Of a stretch of 64,000 nucleotides of DNA, positions 45,229 through 56,153 are shown in pieces. How positions within the stretch are numbered: the first letter of the stretch is position 1; each line of letters begins with the position of its first letter. The notes beneath the pieces were generated by a model, which was given only the letters and a program-made list of their open reading frames with translations, was not told the DNA's origin and searched no databases. The position numbers were made by a program, and so were the translations under genes. The stretch comes from Lonsdalea iberica (lineage in GTDB: Bacteria > Pseudomonadota > Gammaproteobacteria > Enterobacterales > Enterobacteriaceae), in contig NZ_LUTP01000006.1 in the NCBI RefSeq assembly GCF_002111585.1, positions 62,001-126,000 of the forward strand, given 5' to 3'.

Positions 45229-45764
45229 CGGGATGTTGACGAGAGCAAACAGAGATTATTCGAAAGTGCAGCGCGGCAGATAAGCTTCTCCCTTTATCTT
45301 CCGCGCGTTGCGCTAATAAGTGACACCGCGTCACTTTTGTCGCTGGTAGGAGGGCGACTCGCCAATCATGATCTTTGCGGCTTGATACACGAGCCCGTGA
45401 CTTTGATAGGATGCTAATTACCCTATTTCGTAATTAGTTATACTTATTTAAATACCCATTACATTAGTTTCTTAATGTCTGTTTGCACCACCGTTATCTA
45501 AACCGCTATATTACTGTCCCGTCTGCCGGCTCACCGGCTCAGGCTATTTCCCGCATGAACATGGCTGTTCCTGCTGCTTCAGGTTGCGGTTGACCGCACT
45601 CTGGCACGGCACACAGAACACGCTGTGCGCCACCTTTTAGACCTCTGAACTTGGACAACCTCGCGTTGGCATCAGCCTATGGCTATCGATGGGGCTGTCG
45701 TTGACAAGGAGGCCGACACTTATCGCACTGCATTTTATTTTGACTTTATTTACTGAGGACCATC
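45229..45764. other. long ybjL-deoR intergenic region
   Basis: These 536 bases hold a terminator-like hairpin for ybjL and presumably the deoR promoter, for which I can mark no convincing -35/-10 pair. A minus-strand open stretch of about 40 codons (45539-45664) with two cysteines lacks a plausible start and may be a relic. E. coli has several other genes between ybjL and deoR that are absent here. Confidence 0.45.
45318..45338 (+). terminator. terminator-like hairpin after ybjL
   Basis: AAGTGAC-ACCGC-GTCACTT is a perfect seven-pair stem followed by TT, about 90 bases past the ybjL stop. Confidence 0.55.
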
Positions 45765-46622
45765 ATGGTAATGCGCCGCATCGAACGGCTGAACACACTG
45801 GCACGAGCCTTAAAGAAAACCGACAAAATGCGCCTTAAAGAGGCGGCACTATTGCTGGGCGTTTCTGAGATGACCGTGAGGCGCGACCTTAACAGTGGGG
45901 AGACCTGCGTAATGTTGCTGGGCGGCTATGTGGTCAGCGATCCTCGGAGCCACAATGTCGGCGGTTATCTCATTGCCGATCGAGAACAGTGTCAGGTGGA
46001 AGAAAAACGCCAGACTGGGGAATGTGCGGCACAGTTGGTCGAAGCCAACGACATCGTCTTTTTCGACTGCGGCACCACGACCAGCTTCATCATCGAAGCG
46101 ATCCCGGACGATATGTGCTTCACCGGCGTCTGCTACTCGCTCAACACCTTTATGGCGCTGCAAAATAAACCCTTGTGTCAGGCGATCTTGCTAGGCGGAC
46201 TGTTCAACGCGAGCAAAGCCCTGTTTACCCCTATCGGCCACCAGCACGACATGGACCATCTCTGCCCGCATGTCGCGTTTATCTCCGCGGAAGGGGTCGA
46301 TCTTCAGGTGGGCGCCACCTGTCTCGATGTCGCCGAACTGGCGATAAAACACCGCGCGTTATCGGCGAGTCAACGCAATGTCCTGGTCATCGACAACAGC
46401 AAATTCGAGAAACGCAGCCCGGCCCGCATCGGCGAACTGACGCTCTTCGATATCGTGGTCAGCGACCGATTACCGGCCGCCGACTACATCAGCTACTGTG
46501 CCGAACAGGACATTCAACTGCTTACCCCGTCGCTAACGGCAACGCCCGGTCAGATGCTCACCCCAAGAGACCGCCAAACCACTGATTTAGTCTCATCAGC
46601 ACCGCGTCCCACATGCGGCTAA
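45765..46622 (+). CDS. deoR: deoxyribonucleoside operon repressor DeoR
   Basis: DeoR represses the deo genes for deoxynucleoside breakdown and is released by deoxyribose-5-phosphate. The 285-residue product has the N-terminal helix-turn-helix ([20 protein letters not shown], about 24-43) and the sugar-binding domain with [16 protein letters not shown]. It carries about 33 extra C-terminal residues compared with the 252-residue E. coli protein, and this tail ([15 protein letters not shown]...) overlaps the 3' end of convergent dacC by 65 bases. The stop has probably moved downstream. Confidence 0.9.
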   Translation: MVMRRIERLNTLARALKKTDKMRLKEAALLLGVSEMTVRRDLNSGETCVMLLGGYVVSDPRSHNVGGYLIADREQCQVEEKRQTGECAAQLVEANDIVFFDCGTTTSFIIEAIPDDMCFTGVCYSLNTFMALQNKPLCQAILLGGLFNASKALFTPIGHQHDMDHLCPHVAFISAEGVDLQVGATCLDVAELAIKHRALSASQRNVLVIDNSKFEKRSPARIGELTLFDIVVSDRLPAADYISYCAEQDIQLLTPSLTATPGQMLTPRDRQTTDLVSSAPRPTCG

Positions 46623-47757
46623 AGAACCCTGCTTCCGGTACGTCGTCCATCGCCACCAGCGGACGCTGAGCGATGGATTTACCCTCCAGCTGAAAATCCA
46701 CCGTTCCAACGGCTTGCCCTTTTTTCAGCGGCGCCGTCAGCGGCGTTGAGCTGATCGTATAGCTGGCCCGCAGATTTTTGCTCTGTCCTTTGGGAATGCT
46801 GAGCGCGGCGTCTTCAGCCACGCTTAAACGCGCCTGCGAACTCTCGCCGAACCATACACGTTGCGTCGTCAGCACCGTATCGCTGCGTACAGGCGTAACC
46901 GTGTCGTAGAATCGGAATCCCCAGGTCAGCAGCTTTTCACTTTCGCGAAAACGTATCGCATCCGTCGGCGCACCCAGCACCACGGAGATCAGGCGCATCT
47001 CCCCTTGCGTGGCGGACGCCACCAGATTATGGCCTGCGCCGCTGGTATGCCCGGTTTTCACCCCGTCCACGACCAGGTTGCTGCTCCACAGCAGACGATT
47101 GCGATTCATCTGACGGATGTTGTTGAAGGTGAAAGACTTCTCTTTGTGCAGCGCATATTCATCGGGCACGTCGCGAATCAGCGCCCGGCTGAGGAGCGCC
47201 ATATCCCGCGCGGTACTGTATTGCCCCTCCGCATCCAGGCCGTGGACGGTTAGAAAATGCGTGTTGGTCAACCCTAGCGCTTTCACATATTGGTTCATCA
47301 GCCCGACAAACGCGTCCTGGCTGCCCGCCACATAATCCGCCAGCGCGATGCTGGCATCGTTGCCGGACTGAATAACGATCCCTTTATTCAATTCTGAGAC
47401 CGCAATCTGATCGCCGGGCTTCAGGAACATCAGCGAAGAACCGCGCAGCGCCGGATTGCCCGTCGCCCAGGCATCTTTTCCAACGGTCACCACATCGGTC
47501 GTTTTTATTTTGCCGGCTTTCACCGCCTGCCCAATCACATAGCTGGCCATGATTTTGGTCAGACTGGCGGGATCGAGCCGTTCATCCGCCTGAGACTCGG
47601 CCAACACCTGGCCGCTGTGAAAATCCATGAGGATATAGGCTTTGGCGTCGATTTGTGGCGCGGGCGGCGCTTGTTCCGCGACCGCAGGCAATACCGTTAC
47701 GAAGATCAGGCTGGCGATGCCGGCCTGTAAGCGGGGAAAACGCATCTTGATTTTCAT
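46558..47757 (-). CDS. dacC: D-alanyl-D-alanine carboxypeptidase DacC (PBP6)
   Basis: DacC trims the terminal D-Ala from peptidoglycan stem peptides. The 399-residue protein (400 in E. coli) has a signal peptide (to about residue 27, AVA), the SxxK motif SLTK, the SxN motif SGND, the KTG motif KTGHTSGAG, a C-terminal beta domain and the amphipathic anchor helix ([17 protein letters not shown]). It is convergent with deoR, as in E. coli. Confidence 0.94.
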   Translation of the reverse strand: MKIKMRFPRLQAGIASLIFVTVLPAVAEQAPPAPQIDAKAYILMDFHSGQVLAESQADERLDPASLTKIMASYVIGQAVKAGKIKTTDVVTVGKDAWATGNPALRGSSLMFLKPGDQIAVSELNKGIVIQSGNDASIALADYVAGSQDAFVGLMNQYVKALGLTNTHFLTVHGLDAEGQYSTARDMALLSRALIRDVPDEYALHKEKSFTFNNIRQMNRNRLLWSSNLVVDGVKTGHTSGAGHNLVASATQGEMRLISVVLGAPTDAIRFRESEKLLTWGFRFYDTVTPVRSDTVLTTQRVWFGESSQARLSVAEDAALSIPKGQSKNLRASYTISSTPLTAPLKKGQAVGTVDFQLEGKSIAQRPLVAMDDVPEAGFFSRMWDAVLMRLNQWFGGLLG

Positions 47758-48002
47758 TGGTTAGCAACTCTGTCCTTACGTCGTTAACTACGGAGAGGAA
47801 CGCTATGCAGACATATTCTGACACACATAAAAGTAGCCTTTCACGTGCCGTAATAAAACGTCTCAATGTGTAAAGTTAATCAAACGTGAGGAAAACCGGT
47901 CCGAGGAGGCGGTGACTGCGGATAAAACCGAGGAAAAAGAGAGGAAAATGGACGCCTCTCCTTCCGCCGCGAACGGACTATAGGAAAGGCGCCCCGGTGC
48001 GA

Positions 48003-48662
48003 TCAGCGTCGCTCGCGCTTATCGGCGCGTTTCGCCAGCCAGTCGCCTAGCGTTTGTACGATCTGTACCAGAATCACCAGCGCAATGACCGTCACCACCA
48101 TGACCTGCGTTTCATAGCGGTAGTAGCCGAAACGGATCGCCAGATCCCCGACGCCGCCGCCGCCGACGATGCCCGCCATCGCCGAGTAGCCGATCAGGCT
48201 CACCAACGTTATCGTCAGTCCGCGCAGTAACCCGGAACGCGCTTCCGGCAGCAGCACCGTGCCGATGATACGCATTGGACTGGCGCCGAACGCCTCCGCG
48301 GCTTCCACAATTCCTGGATCAACCTCGCGCAACGCGCTATCCACCAGCCGCGCATAAAAAGCGATAGCGGCGACGGACATCGGCACCGAGGCCGCGATAG
48401 GGCCGATAGTGTTGCCGAGCAGGATCTGTGTCAACGGCAGCAGCAGCACCAGCAAAATCACGAACGGAATCGAACGGATGATATTCACCAGCACGGTGCT
48501 GAGCAGATAGAAAAAGCGGTTCTCCCAGAAAAGATGCCGGTCGGTGACGTAGATCAACAGCCCCAGCGGCAGGCCGCCGATTACGGCGAAGAAAGTCGAA
48601 ATCCCGACCATCTGGAATGTTTCACCGAATGCGGCGATCAGATCACCCCATAATTCATCCAT
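48003..48662 (-). CDS. methionine-type ABC transporter permease
   Basis: This 219-residue MetI-family permease has five membrane segments, NIIRSIPFVILLV, and the EAA loop EAAEAFGASPMRIIGTVLLPEA. It is a paralogue-type protein, diverged from E. coli MetI, so I leave the symbol blank. It overlaps the metN-like gene by eight bases. The cluster reads binding protein, ATPase, permease on the minus strand; the E. coli metNIQ operon has the order ATPase, permease, binding protein. Confidence 0.88.
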   Translation of the reverse strand: MDELWGDLIAAFGETFQMVGISTFFAVIGGLPLGLLIYVTDRHLFWENRFFYLLSTVLVNIIRSIPFVILLVLLLPLTQILLGNTIGPIAASVPMSVAAIAFYARLVDSALREVDPGIVEAAEAFGASPMRIIGTVLLPEARSGLLRGLTITLVSLIGYSAMAGIVGGGGVGDLAIRFGYYRYETQVMVVTVIALVILVQIVQTLGDWLAKRADKRERR

Positions 48663-49671
48663 GCAGCACCTCCACGTTAGCGGTTTTATGGCGGATGTAC
48701 TCGACGGCGGCCGTGACCTGCGACGGGTCCGTCGCGTGCATCAGCAGCGCCACCAGGATCCCCAGCGCCCGATTGCCGATATATTCGATTTTGCCGTGCA
48801 GAATATTCACGGACACGCCGAAGCGCGTCGCGACATCCGACAGGACCGGCTGTTCGGCGGAGTCGCCGACGAACAGGATCTTCACCAGCGTTCCCCGCAA
48901 ATCCTCTTTCAGCCGGCTAGGCAGCGCTAGATTCAGCGTATGCGCCACCAGTTGGCGAGTGAAATCGTGCTGCGGGGTGGCGAAGATATCGAACACGTCG
49001 CCCTCTTCCACCACGCGACCGCCGGTCATCACCGCGACGCGATTACAGATCGTCTTAATGACGCTCATTTCATGAGAGATCAGCACGATGGTAATACCAA
49101 GCTTCAGATTGATCTCTTTCAGCAACGCAAGGATCGCGGCGGACGTTTCCAGATCCAGCGCCGACGTCGGCTCATCACACAGCAGCACTTCCGGATGGTT
49201 GGCGATGCCCCGCGCGATGCCGACCCGCTGCTTTTGCCCACCGCTGAGCTGCGCAGGGTAGGCCTGAGCCTTATCCGCCAGCCCGACCAGCATCAGGATC
49301 TCCGGCACCCGCCGCTCAATCTCCGCCCTGGATTTGCCCGCTGATTTCAGGCTGAAAGCGACGTTTTGCGCAACGGTGCGCGTCTGCATCAGATTAAAGT
49401 GTTGGAAAATCATGCCGACTTTTTGTCGACAGTGCCGCAGCCTGGCACCGCGAAGGTCGCTGATACGCACGCCGTTCACGCTAACATGGCCCGACGTCGG
49501 GCGCTGTAGCAGATTGATGGTGCGCAGCAAAGTACTTTTCCCAGCCCCGCTCGCCCCGACGATGCCATACACATCGCCCCGACGGATATGCAGTGAAACA
49601 TTATCCACCGCTTTCGTTTCTCGTTGTTTTTCATGTGGAAAGTCAACGCTGACATTGTCTATGCGAATCAT
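48655..49671 (-). CDS. methionine-type ABC transporter ATPase
   Basis: This 338-residue ATPase has Walker A GASGAGKST, signature LSGGQKQRVGIARGI and Walker B VLLCDEPTSALD. A complete C-terminal NIL (ACT-like) domain (about residues 260-338, with VKILFVGDSAEQPVLSDVA) is present, the domain that binds methionine and inhibits transport in MetN. The ATG at 49671 (MIRIDNVSVDF) matches the family start. It overlaps the permease gene by eight bases. Confidence 0.9.
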   Translation of the reverse strand: MIRIDNVSVDFPHEKQRETKAVDNVSLHIRRGDVYGIVGASGAGKSTLLRTINLLQRPTSGHVSVNGVRISDLRGARLRHCRQKVGMIFQHFNLMQTRTVAQNVAFSLKSAGKSRAEIERRVPEILMLVGLADKAQAYPAQLSGGQKQRVGIARGIANHPEVLLCDEPTSALDLETSAAILALLKEINLKLGITIVLISHEMSVIKTICNRVAVMTGGRVVEEGDVFDIFATPQHDFTRQLVAHTLNLALPSRLKEDLRGTLVKILFVGDSAEQPVLSDVATRFGVSVNILHGKIEYIGNRALGILVALLMHATDPSQVTAAVEYIRHKTANVEVLHG

Positions 49672-49709
49672 GGTTCGCGCACTCCCGACTGAATATAGGA
49701 ACAACAGAA

Positions 49710-49728
49710 AGCCGATCATTGACCGGCT
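49710..49728 (-). other. hairpin between the metQ-like and metN-like genes
   Basis: AGCCGATC-ATT-GACCGGCT forms an eight-pair stem with one G-U pair in the 83-base gap after the binding-protein gene. TTCTGTTGTT follows on the minus strand. It could attenuate read-through or protect the binding-protein mRNA. Confidence 0.5.
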
Positions 49729-49754
49729 CTATGAAAGGTCACGCGGCCAGATCG

Positions 49755-50606
49755 TTATGGCGTGGTCGTTGGCGCTGGCGTCTGCGCGTGCATCCATTCC
49801 GGTTTCTGGAACTGACTGAACATCGTCGCCGGATTGTCGATCACGGCCGCATAAGCCGGTGACTCGACGGCGACTTGGATGTCCTTCACAAACGGCTTAT
49901 CAACGTCCGCCGTCCGGACGGCAATGACGTTCTTGAGGTTCTCATCCAGCGTTTCCAGCTTCAGCGCGGAAGAGAGTTTCAGTCCGGCGGAAAGGGCGAA
50001 GTTGCCGTTGATCAACGAGGCCGTCACGCTATCCAACGTGCGTGGCAGTTGCGCAGCTTCGAGCGGTTTAAACACCAGCCCTCGCGGGTTGCTGACAATA
50101 TCTTTTTCCGACGCTTTAGTGGGATCGATGTCCGGCTTGATGGTAATCAGTCCCAGCGACTGTAGGAAGCGCAGGCCACGAGCCAGGTTGGTGGGATCGT
50201 TGGATAACGTCACGATGTCGCCTTTCTTCAATTCGTCCAGCGAGGTGATTTTGCGCGAATAGAATCCCATGCTGGCGGTCGGCACCGCGATTAGGCGGGT
50301 CAGTTTCAGACCTTTATCCGCCGCGAACTTGTCCAGATAAAGAGTATGCTGAAACAGGTTGGCGTCGATGCTGCCGTTCGACAATGCGAGGTTAGGCTGG
50401 ACGTAGTCACTGAATTCGCGCACCACGACCTTGTACCCTTTTTGCGTCAGCTCTGGTTTGATGGCCTGTTTAACCATATCGCCATAAGGACCCGGCGCGA
50501 CGCCGAATACGATGGTGTGTGCGTCGCTCTGCGCGACAGCACTGTGAATGCCCGAGGCCAATAGCGCGGCGACCACCGTCGCTCGTATAGATTGAGAAAA
50601 TGTCAT
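49755..50606 (-). CDS. MetQ/NlpA-family substrate-binding protein without lipobox
   Basis: This 283-residue binding protein of the NlpA family (GVAPGPYGDMVKQAIKPEL, NGSIDANLFQHTLYL) begins with a signal peptide (MTFSQSIRATVVAALLASG...AVAQ) but has no cysteine at the processing site, where E. coli MetQ and NlpA are lipid-modified. It is probably a soluble periplasmic protein. The likely substrate is methionine or a related amino acid, by family. The ATG at 50606 fits the signal peptide; the frame is open to 50648. It is first in the cluster. Confidence 0.85.
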   Translation of the reverse strand: MTFSQSIRATVVAALLASGIHSAVAQSDAHTIVFGVAPGPYGDMVKQAIKPELTQKGYKVVVREFSDYVQPNLALSNGSIDANLFQHTLYLDKFAADKGLKLTRLIAVPTASMGFYSRKITSLDELKKGDIVTLSNDPTNLARGLRFLQSLGLITIKPDIDPTKASEKDIVSNPRGLVFKPLEAAQLPRTLDSVTASLINGNFALSAGLKLSSALKLETLDENLKNVIAVRTADVDKPFVKDIQVAVESPAYAAVIDNPATMFSQFQKPEWMHAQTPAPTTTP

Positions 50607-50790
50607 AACACCCTTCCTGTCTGAGTCATTGTTGTCATTGGTTATCATGATTATTAAGGGAATCAGCGTAATAAATAAATAATAAAAAACCCTATGATTA
50701 TGCAGGCATAGCGATGCGCGACTTTATTCCGTGCCAGACTCATGGTCTTATCTACATTAATGGTCAAAACGTGACGGGAGGATTAACACA

Positions 50791-51408
50791 ATGCTAACCC
50801 TATGGGGACGCGAGAACTCGACGAATGTGAAAAAGGTACTCTGGTGCGCGGAGGAGTTAGGACTGACGTACCAGCATATTCCTCTGGGCGGCGCTTTCGG
50901 GGGTAATCAAGACCCCGATTATCTGGCGCTGAATCCCAACGGATTGATTCCCTGCCTGCGCGACGATGAGCTGGTGCTATGGGAATCCAATAGTATCGTG
51001 CGCTATCTGGCGGCGCAGTATGGGCAAGATTCGCTTTATTTGGCCGATGCGAAAGTGCGCGCCAGCGCGGAGAAATGGATGGATTGGGCAATATCCTTCG
51101 CCACATTTTTTGGGCCGGTGTTTATCAACATGATGCGCACGCCTGCCGACCAGCGCGATAGGGCTGCCGTTGAAGCCAATATCGAGCGTTGCGAATCTTT
51201 GCTGAGCATCGCCGATAGCGCGCTGGCGACCCAGCCCTGGTTATCCGGAGAGCACTTTGGCGTCGGCGATATTCCGCTGGGCTGCATTGCCTACGGCTGG
51301 TTCGGCATGCCCATTACACGCCAGCCTCATCCCCATCTGGAGCGCTGGTACCAGCAATTAACGACGCGTCCGGCGTTCAAAAGCAAGGTTATGATTCCCC
51401 TCAGCTAA
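50791..51408 (+). CDS. gstB: glutathione S-transferase GstB-like
   Basis: This 205-residue cytosolic glutathione transferase resembles E. coli GstB (YliJ, 208 residues): thioredoxin-like N domain (MLTLWGRENSTNVKKVLW, WESNSIVRYLAAQYG) and helical C domain ending ERWYQQLTTRPAFKSKVMIP. GstB detoxifies small electrophiles. In E. coli gstB adjoins dacC; here the three-gene ABC cluster lies between them. Confidence 0.88.
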   Translation: MLTLWGRENSTNVKKVLWCAEELGLTYQHIPLGGAFGGNQDPDYLALNPNGLIPCLRDDELVLWESNSIVRYLAAQYGQDSLYLADAKVRASAEKWMDWAISFATFFGPVFINMMRTPADQRDRAAVEANIERCESLLSIADSALATQPWLSGEHFGVGDIPLGCIAYGWFGMPITRQPHPHLERWYQQLTTRPAFKSKVMIPLS

Positions 51409-51511
51409 ACGCCCCGCTCCGCCGTCAAGATTGGCGGCGGGATCTGTTTCCTGCCGTTGATTCGGGTATAATCCGCCGACTTTTCCCGTACAACCCGATG
51501 TATGAGACGCT

Positions 51512-52915
51512 ATGACTGTTAACACCTTCGATCCTTCGCAGACCACCACGCTGGCGGCCCCGGAGAAAACGCTGGCCCGGCAAAAGAAAGGCGGCGACAA
51601 ACCGCAGGGCAATAAAATTGGTTTTGTCAGCCTGGGCTGCCCCAAAAACCTGGTGGATTCCGAACGCATCCTCACGGAGCTGCGCACCGAAGGGTATCAG
51701 GTCGTGCCGAGCTATCACGACGCCGATCTGGTGATCGTCAACACCTGCGGCTTCATCGACAGCGCCGTTCAAGAATCGCTGGAAACCATCGGCGAAGCGC
51801 TCAATGAAAACGGTAAAGTCATTGTCACCGGCTGTCTCGGCGCCAAAGAGAACCAAATCCGCGAAGTGCATCCCAACGTGCTGGAGATCAGCGGGCCACA
51901 CAGCTACGAGCAGGTGCTGTCGCACGTCCATCATTATGTTCCGCAGCCGAAACACAACCCGTTCACTAGTCTGGTGCCGGAATCCGGCGTGAAACTGACG
52001 CCACGTCACTATGCCTACCTCAAGATCTCCGAAGGCTGCGACCATCGTTGCACCTTCTGCATCATCCCCTCAATGCGCGGAAAACTGGATAGCCGTCCCG
52101 TAGGCTCCGTCCTGGATGAAGCTAAGCGTCTGGTCGACGCCGGGGTGAAAGAACTGCTCGTCATTTCGCAGGATACCTCCGCCTACGGCACCGACATCAA
52201 ACACCGTACCGGTTTCTGGAACGGCCAGCCGGTCAAGTCCAGCATGGTCAGCCTGTGCGAACAGCTGGCGACGCTGGGGATTTGGGTCCGCCTGCACTAC
52301 GTCTACCCTTACCCGCACGTCGACGAGGTGATCCCGTTGATGGCGGAAGGAAAAATCCTGCCGTATCTGGATATCCCGCTACAGCACGCCAGCCCGAAAG
52401 TATTGAAGCTGATGAAACGCCCCGGCGCGATCGAACGCACGCTGGAGCGCATTAAACGCTGGCGTGAGATCTGCCCGGCGCTGACGCTGCGCTCAACCTT
52501 CATCGTTGGGTTCCCCGGCGAAACGGAAGAGGATTTTCAGATGCTGCTGGATTTCCTGAAAGAAGCGCAGTTGGATCGCGTGGGCTGCTTCAAATTCAGT
52601 CCCGTAGAAGGCGCCACCGCCAATACGCTGCCCGACCCAGTGCCGGAAGAGATCAAAGAGGAGCGCTACCACCGCTTCATGCAGTTACAGCAGCAGATTT
52701 CCGCGCAGCGCCTGCAGGCGAAAATCGGCCTGGAGCTGCCGGTACTCATCGATGAAGTCGATGAAGAAGGCGCCATCGGCCGCAGCATGGCCGACGCCCC
52801 GGAAATCGACGGCGCGGTCTATCTGAACGGCGAAACTCGCCTCAAGCCGGGCGATCTCGTGACGGTAAAAATCGAACACGCCGACGAATATGACCTGTGG
52901 GGCAGCCGGGTCTAA
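51512..52915 (+). CDS. rimO: ribosomal protein S12 methylthiotransferase RimO
   Basis: RimO is a radical-SAM enzyme that adds a methylthio group to Asp89 of ribosomal protein S12. The 467-residue protein has the UPF0004 N domain with three cluster cysteines ([22 protein letters not shown]), the radical-SAM motif CDHRCTFC, and a C-terminal TRAM domain (GEVYL-type ending [12 protein letters not shown]). It has about 26 extra N-terminal residues compared with E. coli (441), low in complexity and basic before NKIGFVSLG. Confidence 0.95.
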   Translation: MTVNTFDPSQTTTLAAPEKTLARQKKGGDKPQGNKIGFVSLGCPKNLVDSERILTELRTEGYQVVPSYHDADLVIVNTCGFIDSAVQESLETIGEALNENGKVIVTGCLGAKENQIREVHPNVLEISGPHSYEQVLSHVHHYVPQPKHNPFTSLVPESGVKLTPRHYAYLKISEGCDHRCTFCIIPSMRGKLDSRPVGSVLDEAKRLVDAGVKELLVISQDTSAYGTDIKHRTGFWNGQPVKSSMVSLCEQLATLGIWVRLHYVYPYPHVDEVIPLMAEGKILPYLDIPLQHASPKVLKLMKRPGAIERTLERIKRWREICPALTLRSTFIVGFPGETEEDFQMLLDFLKEAQLDRVGCFKFSPVEGATANTLPDPVPEEIKEERYHRFMQLQQQISAQRLQAKIGLELPVLIDEVDEEGAIGRSMADAPEIDGAVYLNGETRLKPGDLVTVKIEHADEYDLWGSRV

Positions 52916-52924
52916 TGACGTTAC

Positions 52925-52962
52925 ACCGGGGAATTCTTTCCTCCCGTCCCCGGTATTCTTTT
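52925..52962 (+). terminator. Rho-independent terminator after rimO
   Basis: ACCGGGG (52925-52931) pairs with CCCCGGT (52948-52954) and is followed by ATTCTTTT. Confidence 0.75.
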
Positions 52963-53081
52963 CCTTTTAATTGATCCCTTGCACTAAAATTCATCATTAA
53001 GCGTTCACCCGGGACGCTTCGCCTTGCGTGAGCCCGGCAGGTAAAGTAGCCTTGCCGGATGATTTGATTCGTGCTGAGTAA

Positions 53082-53837
<756 letters not shown>

Positions 53838-53848
53838 TTAAACCGAGT

Positions 53849-55027
53849 TTATTCGCTAATGGCGACATCGGGCTTGCCTGCGACAAACCGCGTCAGGCGA
53901 CGCCACAACCACTCCATCGGCCCCTGCCGGAAAACCCGCAGCCAGTAATGCGCGAACAGCAGATTGACGATCCATACCGGCGGCACCAACGCCAACAGCG
54001 CCAGCCGGTCGAGCTTCATGAACCAGCCCAGCCGGTAGAACAGCGTGGTGCAGATCAGCGTTTGCAGCAGATAGCTGCTTAGCGCCATCCGACCGATATC
54101 GCTAATCCACTTTGTCGGACGCCAGTGCCGCAGCGTCGGCCAATAGCCATAGCACAGCGCCAGATAGCCAATGGCTTGCAGCGGCGCGCTCAGTTCGCCG
54201 GGGATCTGCAACAACAGTCCGCACCAGCGATACTCCCAGTTCAGATGCCACTGCGCCGCCGCACCCGCTCCGTCGATGATCAGCGCGGGAACCAGCAGTA
54301 CCAGCGCGACTTTACGATAGTGGCTCAGACTGAATTCGCCCTTCAGCCAACCGCTGCGCATTAGCGCGCCGCCAAGCAGCATCGCCCCGCAGAGCAGCCA
54401 GCCGTACTGCACGCCCATCGATAGCAGACTTTGACTCAGCATCGAGAGCCGATTGCTCCAGGCTTCCGGGCCGCCGGTCACCAGCCAGTGCGCCTCGTAG
54501 GCTAGATCGCCAGGGCCTGGCTGCCAAAATCGGCCGCCGGTTTGGCTCAGCAGTTGGCTCAACACCACCAGTATGGCGACCCCCGCCAGATACATGATCG
54601 TCCCTGCGCGCAACAGCATTCTGGTGCTGTCAGCCATCCGCAGCATGCCGCAACACACCAGACCAATCAGCCCGTAATCCAGCAAAATGTCCCCATCCCA
54701 GAAGAACAAGCTGTGGATCAGGCCGAAGATCATCAGCCAGAACAGTCGTGCGTGGATCCAACTCCGCCCTCTCGGCTGTAAAAGCTGCAAGCTCGCGCCG
54801 AACAGCAAAGCGAACATGGTCAGAAATTTCCCCTGCACCAAAATATCCATGATCGCCCAGGTCCAGGCATCGCGCACAGAGGGCTGACCGTTATAGGCGG
54901 GGTTGAGGTAGGCGGCTTCCGGCAAACCGAAGGCGGAAACGTTCATCAGCAGGATGCCAAGCAACGCCACGCCGCGGACAAAATCCAACGTGGCGATGCG
55001 GGGTTGTACTCGGGAGGGAGTGACCAT
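53849..55027 (-). CDS. yeiB: DUF418 membrane protein YeiB
   Basis: The 392-residue protein has about ten hydrophobic segments and the YeiB signatures TLDFVRGVALLGILLMNVSAFGLPEAAYLNPA near the N-terminus and GRMALSSYLLQTLICT in the DUF418 domain. Function is unknown. It lies downstream of folE on the same strand, as in E. coli, but after a strong terminator. Confidence 0.9.
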   Translation of the reverse strand: MVTPSRVQPRIATLDFVRGVALLGILLMNVSAFGLPEAAYLNPAYNGQPSVRDAWTWAIMDILVQGKFLTMFALLFGASLQLLQPRGRSWIHARLFWLMIFGLIHSLFFWDGDILLDYGLIGLVCCGMLRMADSTRMLLRAGTIMYLAGVAILVVLSQLLSQTGGRFWQPGPGDLAYEAHWLVTGGPEAWSNRLSMLSQSLLSMGVQYGWLLCGAMLLGGALMRSGWLKGEFSLSHYRKVALVLLVPALIIDGAGAAAQWHLNWEYRWCGLLLQIPGELSAPLQAIGYLALCYGYWPTLRHWRPTKWISDIGRMALSSYLLQTLICTTLFYRLGWFMKLDRLALLALVPPVWIVNLLFAHYWLRVFRQGPMEWLWRRLTRFVAGKPDVAISE

Positions 55028-55174
55028 AGGCGTAAAGGTAGCTCGCAGTCTAAGTAAATACGGGTGTTGTTCGGTTCATAAATTGTAATGACTGAGAGTC
55101 TAAAAACCTACGTTTTTACCTCTCCGGGCAAAGAGGTAGGGTAGATGGAGGGATAAAACTGACGTGGCGGGCGT

Positions 55175-55207
55175 AAAAACCGGCGTCGTTACTATCCCCG
55201 ACGCCGG
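55175..55207 (-). terminator. Rho-independent terminator after folE
   Basis: On the minus strand CCGGCGTCG pairs with CGACGCCGG (55199-55207 with 55180-55188) around a ten-base loop and is followed by TTTTTACG. Confidence 0.88.
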
Positions 55208-55229
55208 TGAATTTTTACCGTGCGTGCCC

Positions 55230-55895
55230 CTAGTTGTGGTGACGCACCGCGCGCAGGAACTCCTGGCGCGTATTCTGACTGGACTTGAACAAACCGCCCA
55301 ACGATGTTGTGGTGGTGGCGCTGGTGGCGTCGCGAATACCCCGCGCTTTGACGCAGTAATGCACCGCATCAATAGAGACGGCGACGTTATTCGTGCCCAA
55401 CAGCGTTTGCAGTGCGACCAAAATCTGCTGGGTCAGACGTTCCTGCACTTGCGGACGCTGGGAGAAAAATTGCACGATGCGGTTGATCTTGGACAGGCCG
55501 ATGACGCCATCCTTAGGGATATAGGCGACTGTCGCCTTGCCGTCGATGGTCACAAAGTGATGCTCGCAGGTGCTGGTCAGCGTGATATCGCGCACCGTCA
55601 CCATCTCATCCACCTTCATTTTGTTTTGAATAATGGTGATCTTGGGGAAGTTGGTGTAATCCAGGCCAGCGAAGATCTCTTCGACGTACATCTTGGCGAT
55701 ACGGTGCGGCGTTTCCGTCAGGCTGTCGTCCGTCAAATCCAGACTCAGCAGATTCATGATTTCCGTCATGTGTTCCGCGATGCGGCTTTTCCGAGTCTCC
55801 CGGTCCAGCATTTCTCCGCGCAGCGGCGTTTCCAGTCCGCGCGCCAGCAGCGCCTCATGTACCAGGGCGGCTTCTTGGGTCAAAGGTGATGACAT
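55230..55895 (-). CDS. folE: GTP cyclohydrolase I
   Basis: FolE makes 7,8-dihydroneopterin triphosphate from GTP, the first step of folate synthesis. The 221-residue protein has the zinc ligands in TSTCEHHF and VHYCVKARG and the core segments [18 protein letters not shown] and [10 protein letters not shown]. coli FolE has 222 residues. Confidence 0.96.
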   Translation of the reverse strand: MSSPLTQEAALVHEALLARGLETPLRGEMLDRETRKSRIAEHMTEIMNLLSLDLTDDSLTETPHRIAKMYVEEIFAGLDYTNFPKITIIQNKMKVDEMVTVRDITLTSTCEHHFVTIDGKATVAYIPKDGVIGLSKINRIVQFFSQRPQVQERLTQQILVALQTLLGTNNVAVSIDAVHYCVKARGIRDATSATTTTSLGGLFKSSQNTRQEFLRAVRHHN

Positions 55896-56153
55896 TATCG
55901 TTCTCCAGCAGATGTAACTTAATGCGGCGCCCTACCGTCTTCAGGCGTTGCCCGCAACAGGCCGTGGAATTGACGACTGCACACATGAAATCGATACAGT
56001 GCCACTGACGGATGCACCCTGCGCGAATCCGCGCAATTTAACGAGGGACACAGCCTAATGGAGAGTTCGGCGATGATCCAGTGATTGTGTATCGTGATTG
56101 ATGAAATTGCTGCAAGTGATGAAGTTTGACGACCACAGACAGGGGGGCAGATA
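55896..56153. other. gap upstream of folE
   Basis: No gene is evident between folE and the hairpin after the chemoreceptor gene. It should include the folE promoter on the minus strand. Confidence 0.4.
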
